Shown in pieces: positions 1 to 8,472 of a stretch of 64,000 nt of DNA (position 1 is the stretch's first letter; each line of letters starts with the position of its first letter). This DNA is from Acidobacteriota bacterium (lineage in GTDB: Bacteria; Acidobacteriota; Vicinamibacteria; Vicinamibacterales; JAKQTR01). Under the pieces are notes generated by a model. The model ran no database searches and had not been told where the DNA came from. It worked only from the letters and a program-made list of their open reading frames with translations. Both the position numbers and the translations under genes were made by a program. The stretch covers positions 1 through 64,000 of the forward strand of contig JAPKZQ010000042.1 of NCBI GenBank assembly GCA_026393675.1, read 5' to 3'.

Positions 1-93
1 ACCCACCGCATGGAGCGACAACCCCTCATCCAGGAGCGCCAGCGCCCGATGCCGCCGATCTTCCAGCAAGTCCGCCGATCCTCGAAGTCGCAT
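1..93 (-). CDS. N-terminal fragment of a transposase-like helix-turn-helix protein, cut by the window edge
   Basis: The minus strand reads open from an ATG at 93 to the window edge, giving 31 residues beginning MRLRGSADLLEDRRHRALAL and continuing LLDEGLSLHAVG. This pattern (basic helix, ALxLLDEGLSLxxV) resembles the N-terminal helix-turn-helix of IS630-type transposases. Only the start is inside the window, so family and integrity cannot be confirmed. It is divergent from the WD40 gene that follows. An ordinary HTH regulator is the alternative. Confidence 0.4.
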   Translation of the reverse strand, partial: MRLRGSADLLEDRRHRALALLDEGLSLHAVG

Positions 94-125
94 CGCGCAC
101 CTCGAGGAACATTGTACCATTATTT

Positions 126-1082
126 ATGCAGCAGTCTTTAAAGGGACATCATGTGCAGCCTTCCGCCATCGCATGGTCGCCCGACAGTCAACGGGTGGCT
201 TCCGCATCAGGAGCCACGGACCAGAAGATTCTGATCTGGGATGCGAAGTCCGGCAAGGAGCAACACGCTCTCCGTTGGCATAGCCGAAGCAAGGGGTGGG
301 ACAGAACGTGGGTGGAGGGCCTCGCATGGTCCCCGGACGGTGAGGCAATAGCCTTGGGAACGACTGATGGAACTGTATTCCTTTGGGATCTGGATCAAGG
401 AAACACCTCCGTTGTTTTGGAAGCACAGAGTCCTCTCGCCTGGTCACCGGACAGCCGCTTGCTTGCCACCAGGGATGGAAGCGGCAGGCTGATTCTCTGG
501 ACGAAGACCGGGACGAAGAGCCTCGAATTGGAAGACGAGTTCGGAGCTGATTCCTGCCCGGCGTGGTCGGCAGATGGGCGCGTCCTTGCTGCCGCAGCGC
601 GGGATGGAACAATTGTGACGTGGCGGCTTCCTCAGGGTCATCAGAGTAGAGTGCTGTCAGGCCCAGGCCCATTACGTCACCTCGCGTTGTCCTCCGGCGG
701 CGAACACGCAGCTTCGGGTCATGAGAACGGGGACGTTTGTTGTTGGGAGACGCAATCCGGAGTAAAGGACCTTGTTCTCGGAGAGCCCGGAAATGTGACC
801 GCCCTGGTCTTCTCTCCGTGCGGTCGGTTTCTTGGAATAGGGTGGGAGAACCGAAGAGTGTGTGTGTGGCGAGTCGACAGTAAGAAGGTGATCGCTACCG
901 CGTTCTGTCTTTCCCCGGTGAGATCGCTCCAGTTCAGCAAGGACGGTCGTGTCTTTCGAGCCTGCGACAATGGCGACACAACCGGTAATCGCCCGAGTCC
1001 TTACATCTTTGAACTCTGCAACGGCGATACCGGACCTGCAATGAGCCTTGCGCCAGCGTCGACGTCGGGCAGTGCCGGGTGA
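126..1082 (+). CDS. WD40 repeat protein
   Basis: This 318-residue protein is built of WD40 repeats. Blades end in recognisable W-containing strands such as KILIWDAKSGK, TVFLWDLDQG, GRLILWTKTG, GTIVTWRLPQG, GDVCCWETQSG and RRVCVWRVDSK, and each is preceded by an AWSPDG- or VFSPCG-type strand. That gives about six to seven blades, enough for one beta-propeller. No signal peptide or second domain is visible. WD40 propellers act as protein-binding scaffolds; the partner here cannot be inferred. The final ~20 residues are low-complexity and may be junk read into the following degraded region. Confidence 0.8.
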   Translation: MQQSLKGHHVQPSAIAWSPDSQRVASASGATDQKILIWDAKSGKEQHALRWHSRSKGWDRTWVEGLAWSPDGEAIALGTTDGTVFLWDLDQGNTSVVLEAQSPLAWSPDSRLLATRDGSGRLILWTKTGTKSLELEDEFGADSCPAWSADGRVLAAAARDGTIVTWRLPQGHQSRVLSGPGPLRHLALSSGGEHAASGHENGDVCCWETQSGVKDLVLGEPGNVTALVFSPCGRFLGIGWENRRVCVWRVDSKKVIATAFCLSPVRSLQFSKDGRVFRACDNGDTTGNRPSPYIFELCNGDTGPAMSLAPASTSGSAG

Positions 1083-1330
1083 CGACAGGCATTCCTATCA
1101 AGCCGGTTCGCGGCGGACTGATTCGAGGCACGGTCGATGTGGCAATCCACCACATGAGCAGAGAGAAGCGCGACAAGCTCAAGGGCGGGGAGGCGCCGGT
1201 GCGCGTGACCGCTGTCGGCAGCGACCTGGTTGCCATTCGCAACGGCATCGTCCAGAGGTGTGACGCCCGTGTCGCTGACGCGGTTCATGTCCGTGCCGGG
1301 GGCGATCAGGCGCAGATTCTGTCCCCGGTC
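1079..1330 (+). other. Possible gene remnant between the WD40 gene and a convergent pseudogene
   Basis: From a GTG at 1079, overlapping the WD40 stop, the plus strand encodes a plausible protein stretch (GLIRGTVDVAIHHMSREKRD, then VGSDLVAIRNGIV). It then degenerates into arginine- and proline-rich shadow translation over the next gene. It may be a broken gene or chance. I recognise no family. Confidence 0.2.
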
Positions 1331-2219
1331 ACCCCTTTCCGGTCAGCGTGGCTCTATGGCGTCGGCCGAGGCCCAGTGCCTGTTCCTGTTCGGCTGCAAG
1401 CGAAGGCGCGTCGATCCCGAGCCACAGCAGGGCGCGGCACGCCTCCCATCCAAGTTCCTCGCGTCTCCAGTCCGGGGCCGTTCGGGCGTCCCGCACGGCC
1501 GGAACAGGTTCCTGCAACAGTCGTCGAAGCCGCTCGCCATCGTGCTCGCCGAAGCCCGGCTCCTCAGCCGCAAGCGCTTCGATCCACCAGTCCAGGGCCT
1601 CGGGGGTATCGACGTAGCCTTTGCAGAAGAGCGCGAGCGAGCGCACCTCGGCCGAGCCAGATCGCCCGCGCCTCGAGCGCCATCGCGCCTGCCACGCCCG
1701 CGCGCCACGCCTCGATCCCGTCCGCCGCGCGGCGGTGGTCGGCCAGTCGCTTTCGCATCGCCTCGCACCAGTGGTCCACGGCACCCACGAAGCGGGCGGC
1801 AGCCTTCGGGAATCTCGCCGCGGCCTCGATGGCCCGCGCCGTGCCGGCCACGCGCTCGGCGTCACCACGTCAAGGGCCGTCACCCGGACGTGAAGGGGGC
1901 CGCTCGTGGTGCGCAAAGACGGCTCGCGTCGGCTTCGATCAGGATGTGTCCGCGCGGCATCTGGCAGATCCAGTCGCACCGCATAGAGGCCGGCTGGCAG
2001 ATCGGCCAAACGATCTTGAAGCACGGCCCGCAACGGGAGCGGGGCGTTCTCCAGTCGGGGGATCGCCTCGGGTTCGCCTGTCCAGAAGACCAGCGTGTCG
2101 GACAACCAGTCGGTGCGAGGCACGAGCCGTCCTGCCTGCCGGGTTCGCTGGTTCTTGCGGCGTGTCGCGCGGCCGCCCGTGGCCTGGGCATCGAAGTCGT
2201 CGGGGACTCCTCTCTTCAT
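1329..2219 (-). pseudogene. Frameshifted hypothetical gene
   Basis: The longest minus-strand reading frame is 296 codons, but protein-like sequence switches frame inside it. The N-terminal part (TDWLSDTLVFWTGEPEAI, AVLQDRLADLPAGLYAVRLD) and C-terminal part (SLALFCKGYVDTPEALDWWI) are in one frame. The middle (RAIEAAARFP, GAVDHWCEAMRKRLADHRRA, AMALEARAIWLG) is in another between about 1660 and 1860, and a short stretch near 1950 is in a third. The most economical reading is one gene with at least two indels, either real decay or consensus errors. No known family was recognised. It lies downstream of the efflux permease on the same strand. Confidence 0.5.
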
Positions 2220-2285
2220 GCGTCGCCTATTCAGGGGTTCTCGCCGGTGCGATCGACATTGAGATCGACGAACGACGCGACGCCG

Positions 2286-3557
2286 CTAGTCTGCCCGTAG
2301 CGCCTCGGCCGGGTCCACCGAGGCGGCTCGCCTGGCCGGTCCGACTCCGGCCACCAGTCCGACCAGCGTCAGGAGCGCGATGGACGTCGACGCGGTCACC
2401 AGCGAGATGTGCGGGCGCGCGCCGGCGGGCACTTGCGGGATGAACACCGCGATACCGGTCAGCGCCCACGCGATCAGGATGCCGGCAAGGCCGCCAGACA
2501 GGGTGATGGCCAGCCCTTCGAACAGGAACCCTATGAAAATGGCTCGCCTGGTCGCGCCGAGCGCCCGGCGGACGCCAATCTCCTGACGCCGTTCGCGCAC
2601 CGAGACGAGCATCACGTTGGCGACTCCGACAGCTCCAACGAAGAGTCCGATACCGCCCACGAGCCCGACCACGAACTTCAGCGTCGTCAGGACCATGTTG
2701 AGTTGTGCCATCCGTTCGATGGTATTGATGACCTGGAATTCTCCGCTCGTTTCGCCGCGCTGCTTCCGCTGGCGATCGAGAATTCTTTTAGCTTCGGCCA
2801 CCGCGGCATCCGCCGTGTCAGGCGAACGCAGTCGAAGCCGCAGCATGCCCGCGTTCTCATTGCCCTTGAAGGCTGCAGCGCATGCTTTGAACGGCACATA
2901 GATAAAGCGGTCCGGCGGAGCCGGCACGCCGGCGGTTGGATCGCCGATCCAGGCGAGCACGCCGCTCACCACGAAGGGCCATTCGCCAATCACGATCGTC
3001 TGGCCGATGGGCGACTCCTGGTTGAAGAGGTCCACGGCAACATCGGCACCGAGCACGGCGACGCGCGATCCGTCCGCGTATTCCCCTTCGAGAAACAGCC
3101 GGCCTCGCGCGACGTGGACGTCCAGGATGTCGAAACCGCTCTGGGTGAGGCCACGGACGCTCGAGCCCTGCGTGCTCCGGCGTGTGGTGCGGATCACACC
3201 GTAGCCGTAGTTTTCGGCCGAGCCGATGTCGAAGTACGCGCTCGATTGCAGTATCGTCTCCACATCCGCGGGTTGCGCCGTCACCGCGAACCCGCGTGGG
3301 TCGCGCGTCGATCGCTGCGAACTGGCTGTGACCTGGATGACGTTTCCCCCGACCACACCGAGTGTCTCGAGCATAAAGCGGTGAATGCCCGAGACAATGG
3401 ACACAAGCAACACGACCGCCGTGATGCCGGTGGCAATCCCGAACGACGACAGCGCCGCCTGCATCCGGCGACTGCGCAGGCTGGCCACCGCTTCGCTGAG
3501 GATATTGCCAAGAACGACGATGCTGGCGCCGACGCCGCGAACGACCCTGCCCATCAC
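2286..3557 (-). CDS. MacB/FtsX-type ABC transporter permease
   Basis: This 423-residue membrane protein has the MacB layout. A transmembrane helix near residues 35-60 precedes a large periplasmic core domain, and three helices lie in the C-terminal FtsX domain (about 305-415). The conserved cytoplasmic stretch VRERRQEIGVRRALGATRR is typical of this family, as is the C-terminal ending PARRAASVDPAEALRAD. It starts 4 nt inside the upstream adaptor gene (ATGA overlap), so the two are translationally coupled. MacB itself carries an N-terminal ATPase domain; that domain is absent here and no separate ATPase gene is adjacent. Export of a small hydrophobic or peptide substrate is inferred from the family only. 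Confidence 0.9.
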   Translation of the reverse strand: MMGRVVRGVGASIVVLGNILSEAVASLRSRRMQAALSSFGIATGITAVVLLVSIVSGIHRFMLETLGVVGGNVIQVTASSQRSTRDPRGFAVTAQPADVETILQSSAYFDIGSAENYGYGVIRTTRRSTQGSSVRGLTQSGFDILDVHVARGRLFLEGEYADGSRVAVLGADVAVDLFNQESPIGQTIVIGEWPFVVSGVLAWIGDPTAGVPAPPDRFIYVPFKACAAAFKGNENAGMLRLRLRSPDTADAAVAEAKRILDRQRKQRGETSGEFQVINTIERMAQLNMVLTTLKFVVGLVGGIGLFVGAVGVANVMLVSVRERRQEIGVRRALGATRRAIFIGFLFEGLAITLSGGLAGILIAWALTGIAVFIPQVPAGARPHISLVTASTSIALLTLVGLVAGVGPARRAASVDPAEALRAD

Positions 3558-4738
3558 TGCGCCCGGCAGACCACGGTCTGCCCTTGCTCGAGGCCGGACC
3601 GAATCTGAATCCGATCTCTCTGGATGACGCCGACCTCGACGGTGAACCAGCGATCGCCGGTCTTGGACCTGACGGTGACGTAGGAACGCCCGGACGAATC
3701 CGCCCGCACACAGCGTTCCGGCACGGACACCGACTGGCTGCTCGCGTTGAGCACAATCTCGGCCTGAGCCGGCACGTTGACCCAGCCGCCCGGCGGCTGG
3801 GACTTCAGGGCGATGATCACAGGAAACGTCGTGAGCTTGGTCGATTGGTCAACGTCGCCCGCTGTGGAGACCGACTGCACGGCGCCTGGCAGCACTTCCG
3901 CGGCGTCCGAGTCGAGACGCACTCTCGCCACCTGCCCGATGCGCAGGCGTTTTGCATCCGACGCCGTGGCCTTGGCATAGAGCGCCGACTGGCGCGCGTC
4001 GCCCAGCGTCATCAAGACGGTTCCGCCCATGGAAGACTGGCTCACGCCGGCGACGCCGCTTCCGATTTCGACCTGTCGCCGCAGGACGAACGCCTCGAAC
4101 GGCGCGCGGATGGTGGTGTGCTGCAGTTGAGTTCGAACCTGGTCGACGGCTGCGCGCGCCTGGGCGATTCTGGCCTGACTACTGTCGATGTTCCGCTTCG
4201 CCCGCTCGAGTGTCCGTTCCGACACCCGCAGGTCCAGTTCGTGCTGTTCGAGCTGGTCCTTCGGAAGGAGTCCCCGCTTGTAGAGCGCCGTCGAACGCTC
4301 GAGCGTCTTGCGCTTCAACGCGACCGTGTCTTCGTCGAGCTCGAGCCTGGTTGCGGCGTCCTGTAACTCCGCCTGGCGGAGGTTGGCCTCGGCCTGATCG
4401 ACCGCCGTTTGCGCCAACTTCGAGTCGAGCCGAACCAGTTCCTGACCCTGGGACACGCGGTCGCCTTCCTTAACGGAGACCGCTTCGACGATTCCCGACG
4501 CCTCTGCCCGGAGGTCGATCGTCACGGCCGGCCTGACCTGGCCCGAGACAACCAGCACGTCCTCCATTGCCGCGAGCTGGGCCTGGAACGTCTCTTCACG
4601 CGCGCCGGCCGCCGGCGGGCGCGGCCGCAGCTTCGCCCACGCCGCGTACGCGATCGCCAAGACGATCACCAGAGCGACGAGGTACTTCATCACGCGGCGC
4701 ATGGTCTTCATGTCCTTCGTGCTCGACAGTGTCCGCAT
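3554..4738 (-). CDS. HlyD/MacA-like periplasmic efflux adaptor subunit
   Basis: This protein of up to 394 residues has an N-terminal membrane anchor (VMKYLVALVIVLAIAYAAWA), a split biotinyl/lipoyl-like hairpin (VSGQVRP near the start, TIRAPFEAFVLRR later) and a long coiled-coil arm between them (AVDQAEANLRQAELQDAATR). Beta-barrel and membrane-proximal segments follow. This is the membrane-fusion adaptor that links an inner-membrane pump to an outer-membrane channel. The permease gene overlaps its stop by 4 nt. Internal ATGs at 4711 and 4699 are alternative starts; no ribosome binding site clearly decides between them. Confidence 0.9.
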   Translation of the reverse strand: MRTLSSTKDMKTMRRVMKYLVALVIVLAIAYAAWAKLRPRPPAAGAREETFQAQLAAMEDVLVVSGQVRPAVTIDLRAEASGIVEAVSVKEGDRVSQGQELVRLDSKLAQTAVDQAEANLRQAELQDAATRLELDEDTVALKRKTLERSTALYKRGLLPKDQLEQHELDLRVSERTLERAKRNIDSSQARIAQARAAVDQVRTQLQHTTIRAPFEAFVLRRQVEIGSGVAGVSQSSMGGTVLMTLGDARQSALYAKATASDAKRLRIGQVARVRLDSDAAEVLPGAVQSVSTAGDVDQSTKLTTFPVIIALKSQPPGGWVNVPAQAEIVLNASSQSVSVPERCVRADSSGRSYVTVRSKTGDRWFTVEVGVIQRDRIQIRSGLEQGQTVVCRAQ

Positions 4739-4816
4739 CCGAACCTGGTTGGCGTCGAGAGTCTACTGGAATCTGATGAAGCGCCCGGAGGCACGACGAT
4801 CCTTCTGTGTGTTCTC

Positions 4817-5161
4817 CTACCGCTTCTTGGCGGGTCGCTTGGTCGCCCAATACTTCTTCATGCGGTCTGACGCCGCCTGACGCTGCGCGGCCGTCCACCG
4901 AGACTCCTTCTTGGCCTTGGCCTCGGCTCGGTCGCGTCCCTTTTTGAGGATGAAGCTGATTGGCAGTTCGTCTTTGTCAACACTGTCGCGGACGTGAGGG
5001 AACAGGTCGACGAGCAGCTTCGCTTCGTAGACCAGGCCACTCATCGGTGCCGGGGCGCCGGGCGTGGCCCGCGCAGACACATGAGCGCTCTTCTTCAGAT
5101 GAGTGCCTTTCTTCAGATGAGCGCCTTTCTTCAGATGAGCGCCTTTCTTCGTTTTCGCCAC
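4817..5161 (-). CDS. Small basic protein with N-terminal KGAHLKK-type repeats
   Basis: The gene encodes 114 residues. The N terminus is four near-identical six-residue units (KKGAHL, KKGAHL, KKGTHL, KKSAHV) encoded by an 18-bp tandem repeat. A central hydrophobic stretch follows (LVYEAKLLVDLFPHVRDSV). The C-terminal basic tail SRWTAAQRQAASDRMKKYWA plus TKRPAKKR resembles short DNA-binding tails found on nucleoid or homing-type proteins. Net charge is strongly positive, so nucleic-acid binding is plausible but inferred. I recognise no family. Confidence 0.6.
   Translation of the reverse strand: MAKTKKGAHLKKGAHLKKGTHLKKSAHVSARATPGAPAPMSGLVYEAKLLVDLFPHVRDSVDKDELPISFILKKGRDRAEAKAKKESRWTAAQRQAASDRMKKYWATKRPAKKR
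5083..5154. repeat. 18-bp in-frame tandem repeat, four units
   Basis: Four consecutive 18-bp units (core GCGCCTTTCTTCAGATGA on the plus strand) lie inside the 5' end of the basic-protein gene. Units 2 and 3 differ by one base; unit 4 diverges at its end. The unit length is a multiple of three, so copy-number change would keep the frame. Confidence 0.85.
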
Positions 5162-5321
5162 GGCTGATCTCCTTCTGCAGTTGCCTGAACACTATCGGCA
5201 ATTCGAGAGCCGCCGGTCTGTCTCCTATTGCACAGGCGATTGTCGGCTCTCTGATCGACTTCGTCAGCATGTTGGTCGGAGACGCCGAGACCGAGGCACG
5301 GCCCGTGCGGCCGCGGCCGTT

Positions 5322-7016
5322 TCACCCTCGATCGTGCCGCACGGTGACGCGTTGACCACGAATCTTGGTCGCCCGTAACGCGATCAGGATGGGATCGGCC
5401 AGCGCGGCGGGCACCTCGACAAGGGCGTGAGTCTCGGCGATCGTGATTGCGCCGAGCAAGTGTGATGGGATACCGGCTTCGCCGGTGATGGCCCCGACCA
5501 GGTCCCCCGGTCGGATACCCGCAGCCTTGCCGGCGCCGACGAACAGGACGGCCATCGGTCCCGCGTGCTCGCTGGTGCGCGGGCGTGACTTCGCGACGTG
5601 CGGGTGTGCACGGTCGCCACCCCGGTCGCGTTCACGGGGGCGATCGCGCGCCGGAGCGCTCGCGATCTCGGCCGCGGGCATCGTGGATTCGGCCGCCTCG
5701 TGCACCAACGTCACCGCTGCGGCAGCGACATCGAACACGTCGAAGTCCTGCGCCAGCGCCTCGACGATTGTCCGGGCGTCTTCGAACCCCCCTTTGGCGA
5801 GTTGTTCGCGCAACTGCTCGCGCGTGGCATCGAGGCGACGGGCACGCAGGTCAGCCAGGCTCGGCAGTGGCAGGACGTCGATCTTCTGCCTGGTCAGTGC
5901 TTCGACGGATCGCAAAAAGCGGTACTCGCGCTGGTCGGCCAGGGTGATGGCGACCCCGTCGCGACCGATGCGTCCGGTGCGTCCGATCCGATTCACGTAC
6001 ACCTCGGGTGAGGTTGGCACGTCGTAGTTGATGACGTGCGACACGTGCTCGATATCGAGGCCGCGGGCCGCGACGTCGGTGGCCACCAGGATCTCGGCTT
6101 GTTCCTTCCGGAACACCTGCATGACACGGTCCCGTTGCTTCTGTTCCATCCCGCCGTGGAGCGCCTGGGCGGCGAACCCGTGTGCGTTCAGCGTGTCGGC
6201 CAGTTCATCGACCTCGATGCGCGTCCGGCAGAAGACGATCGCCGACTTGGGATTCTCGAAGTCGAGGATCCGCCCGAGCGCCGCCATCTTCTGGGCGCGT
6301 CCGACGACGTAGGCGGTCTGACGGATGCGGGGAAGTTTGCCGGCGGCGCGTTTCTCGTGGGCGATGGTCACTCGGCGGGGATTCCTGAGGTGCTTCCCCG
6401 CAATCGCGGCGATGCGCGGCGCCATGGTCGCCGCAAAGAGCGCGGTCTGCCGAGTGTCCGGCGTCTGCGTGATGATGGTCTCGATGTCGTCGGCGAAGCC
6501 CATGTCGAGCATCTCGTCGGCTTCGTCGAGCACGAGCACCTCAAGAGCGGTCAGGTCCAGGGTCTGACGCCGCAGGTGATCGAGGGCGCGTCCGGGTGTG
6601 GCGACGACGATGTCGGCGCCGCGCCGAAGCGCGCGGATCTGCTGGTCCATCGGGGCTCCGCCGTACAGGGGCACGACCGTGAGGGGGAAACCCTTCGCGT
6701 ACTTGTGAATCGCTTCCGATACCTGCATCGCCAGTTCGCGTGTCGGGACGAGCACGAGCGCCCGAGCGCCCGCCGGCTTGCCCGTGGTGTGGATGGCAAG
6801 GCGGTCGAGTATGGGCAGCGTGAACGCGGCGGTCTTGCCGGTGCCGGTCCCCGCGAGGCCGATGAGGTCGTGTCCTTCGCGCAGGAGCGGGATGGCCTCG
6901 CGCTGGATGGGGGTCGGCTCTTCATAGCCGAGGGCTGTGACGGACGCGACCAGTTTCGGGGCAAGTCCAAGCGAAGAAAAGCCGGATACAGTAGCGGTCT
7001 TGGGCGGAGTCGTCAT
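5322..7016 (-). CDS. deaD: DEAD-box ATP-dependent RNA helicase with C-terminal DbpA-type RNA-binding domain
   Basis: This 564-residue helicase has the full motif series. They are the Q-motif region (GYEEPTPIQREAI), Walker A AGTGTGKT, PTRELA, TPGR, the DEAD box in VLVLDEADEMLD, an AAT variant of the SAT motif, IVFCRTR, ATDVAARGLDIEHV and NRIGRTGRIGRDG. A low-complexity charged linker around residues 455-490 leads to a C-terminal domain (PMAVLFVGAGKAAGIRPGDL) matching the DbpA/CsdA RNA-binding fold. Family members remodel RNA and ribosome assembly intermediates, often in the cold. The gene is monocistronic here. The symbol follows domain architecture; dbpA is the alternative name. Confidence 0.92.
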   Translation of the reverse strand: MTTPPKTATVSGFSSLGLAPKLVASVTALGYEEPTPIQREAIPLLREGHDLIGLAGTGTGKTAAFTLPILDRLAIHTTGKPAGARALVLVPTRELAMQVSEAIHKYAKGFPLTVVPLYGGAPMDQQIRALRRGADIVVATPGRALDHLRRQTLDLTALEVLVLDEADEMLDMGFADDIETIITQTPDTRQTALFAATMAPRIAAIAGKHLRNPRRVTIAHEKRAAGKLPRIRQTAYVVGRAQKMAALGRILDFENPKSAIVFCRTRIEVDELADTLNAHGFAAQALHGGMEQKQRDRVMQVFRKEQAEILVATDVAARGLDIEHVSHVINYDVPTSPEVYVNRIGRTGRIGRDGVAITLADQREYRFLRSVEALTRQKIDVLPLPSLADLRARRLDATREQLREQLAKGGFEDARTIVEALAQDFDVFDVAAAAVTLVHEAAESTMPAAEIASAPARDRPRERDRGGDRAHPHVAKSRPRTSEHAGPMAVLFVGAGKAAGIRPGDLVGAITGEAGIPSHLLGAITIAETHALVEVPAALADPILIALRATKIRGQRVTVRHDRG

Positions 7017-7369
7017 CTCACTATCTTAACCGCTTGGATGGACGCCTGCCGGATCGCCACTCCTGTCCCATCGCACACGGGGTCACCAGGGGTCGGACCT
7101 GATTTCAATTATTGTGATCCGACCGGGATTGCACTTCCTGCAACTCTGCGTCCTGAGCCGCGTTCACATTTCTGCACACGACCACCGTCGACCCAAGCTT
7201 CGCACAGCATAAGCCACGACGCTGCACCACGTTGTAGCGGGACACGGACCACTCCACAAATGGCCGCGGTCTTGCAAACGATGTCGCGATGGCCAGACCG
7301 AAACGCCTTGATCGTGGAGGGATGGTATTCCACGTTCCTAACCGCGCTGCATTGACGTGGGCAGCGAGT
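7017..7369. other. Intergenic region between deaD and brnT with an inverted repeat
   Basis: No convincing gene lies here; the long plus-strand frame crossing it is the antisense shadow of deaD. GGTCGGA at 7091-7097 and TCCGACC at 7118-7124 form a 7-bp inverted repeat around an AT-rich 20-nt centre, possibly a hairpin or the edge of a mobile repeat. The deaD promoter should lie in the part nearest 7016. Confidence 0.5.
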
Positions 7370-7385
7370 ATGCATATTATACATA
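7352..7385 (+). promoter_or_regulatory. Candidate brnTA promoter and BrnA operator
   Basis: TTGACG at 7352-7357 and TATTAT at 7375-7380, with a 17-bp spacer, form a near-consensus sigma-70 promoter. An imperfect 17-bp palindrome TATGCATATTATACATA (7369-7385, three positions including the centre not symmetrical) covers the -10 box, as expected for an antitoxin-repressed promoter. The most plausible brnT ATG (7370) lies inside the same palindrome, so either the true start is downstream or the promoter used is another. Confidence 0.5.
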
Positions 7386-7798
7386 TATCGGTCGCCTGGG
7401 ATCCGCGGAAGGCGAGGGCCAACCTGGCGAAGCTCGGGGTTCGGTTCTCGGACGCCGACGCGGTGCTGTCGGATCCGAACGGGATGAGCCGCGACGACCC
7501 GACCCCCGAGGGGGAGCCACGCTTCGTCTCACTTGGCTTGGATGCAATCGGGCGGGTGCTCGTTGTGGTGTATGCATATGACGGAGAGGACGTGCGCCTG
7601 ATTTCGGCGCGATCGGCCACCCCAAACGAGAGGCGTCAGTATGAAAAGGGAATACGACTTCAGCAACGCCCGGCGCGGCGCGGTGGTGCCACAACTGGGA
7701 AAATCCCGGATCACGATCTACCTCGACGACCAGGTGCTCGAAGCGTTTCGCGACAGGGCCGACGCCGCGGGTCGAGGGTACCAGACGATGATCAATGA
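7370..7798 (+). CDS. brnT: BrnT family toxin with an unusual C-terminal read-through
   Basis: From the ATG at 7370 the first ~95 residues match the BrnT ribonuclease toxin: VAWDPRKARANLAKLGVRF, then PRFVSLGLDAIGRVLVVVYA and the end motif LISARSATPNERRQYEKG. BrnT is normally about 90-95 residues. Here the frame stays open for another ~48 residues of arginine-rich sequence that overlaps brnA by 158 nt in another frame. This suggests loss of the usual stop or a small indel. BrnT degrades RNA and is neutralised by BrnA. The start is uncertain because it sits in the operator-like palindrome and lacks a clear ribosome binding site. Confidence 0.75.
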   Translation: MHIIHISVAWDPRKARANLAKLGVRFSDADAVLSDPNGMSRDDPTPEGEPRFVSLGLDAIGRVLVVVYAYDGEDVRLISARSATPNERRQYEKGIRLQQRPARRGGATTGKIPDHDLPRRPGARSVSRQGRRRGSRVPDDDQ

Positions 7799-7892
7799 GG
7801 CGCTTCGGGAGTCCCTCGGCCAATCCCGAAGATCCGTCGACGCGGGCACGATTCGGCGAATTGTACGGGAAGAGCTTCGGAAGACCGGGTGA
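7641..7892 (+). CDS. brnA: BrnA family antitoxin
   Basis: This 83-residue protein opens with the family signature MKREYDFSNARRG. It has a ribbon-helix-helix segment (SRITIYLDDQVLEAFRDRAD, then GRGYQTMINEALRESL) typical of the BrnA/CopG antitoxin fold. The C-terminal tail (TIRRIVREELRKTG) is charged. BrnA binds and inactivates BrnT and represses the shared promoter as a complex. The start lies within brnT, so the two are translationally linked. Confidence 0.82.
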   Translation: MKREYDFSNARRGAVVPQLGKSRITIYLDDQVLEAFRDRADAAGRGYQTMINEALRESLGQSRRSVDAGTIRRIVREELRKTG

Positions 7893-7938
7893 TGGCGGTC
7901 TCCTGGCAGACGCCGCGCAGACCCTACGGTGGGCCGTC

Positions 7939-8415
7939 TTAGGGCAGACTTTTGACGATGGCGGCCAACCACGCGGGGAGGCGCGCGGCCAGGAACACGG
8001 ACCGCCCGGATTCGAAGACGCCGACCTTGCGGAATGCCCGACGTAAGTCCTGGTTATCGAACACCCAGACGAACGGAAGGGCGGCGATGGCCGACTTCAG
8101 ATTGGCCAACGTCCGGGGAAACCGGGACACCAGCCTGTCACTCGGCACATCGTGACCGCCCTGGGAAACACGCATAGAGACGCGTTCCTCAGACGTCTCC
8201 GGGCCATCGATGCCGATGTAGCACACCACCACGGTGTAGCCGGAACGCGCGGCCTCTTGCAGGAACGCCAGCTTGTCGCCCACCGGGTCCGAAAACACCG
8301 TCTCGAGGACAAAGCTCTCCCGGACGCGCACGAGTGCTTCGCGGAGCGCCGTCGTGACGAGCATCGCAGCCTGGTCACCCATGCCCATCTCCCGCGCCAT
8401 GACGTCGGCGTTCAC
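7939..8415 (-). pseudogene. Zeta-toxin-like P-loop kinase, 5'-truncated remnant
   Basis: The 158 residues from the GTG at 8415 match the C-terminal two thirds of zeta-toxin-like ATPases: VNADVMAREMGMGDQAAMLV, ESFVLETVFSD, TVVVCYIGIDGPETSEERV, RFPRTLANLKSAIA, VWVFDN. The frame extends upstream through a homologous FYHAHLQPTGLRL, but the expected Walker A (GxxGxGKST) is missing. Sequence similarity ends near 8455, about 20 bp from the native tRNA-Pro terminator. Loss of the nucleotide-binding loop implies an inactive kinase. No partner antitoxin is visible. Confidence 0.65.
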
Positions 8416-8472
8416 CAGCCGGAGCCCGGTCGGCTGAAGGTGTGCGTGGTAGAAAGGGGCCGTACAGCAGAA

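Noticed and set aside
1079-2443. Long plus-strand frame of 454 codons
   Set aside because: Mostly arginine/proline-rich shadow of the minus-strand gene; only its first ~80 codons look protein-like.
5083-5154. Possible CRISPR-like or iteron array
   Set aside because: Contiguous 18-bp units inside a gene and in frame; no spacers or replication gene.
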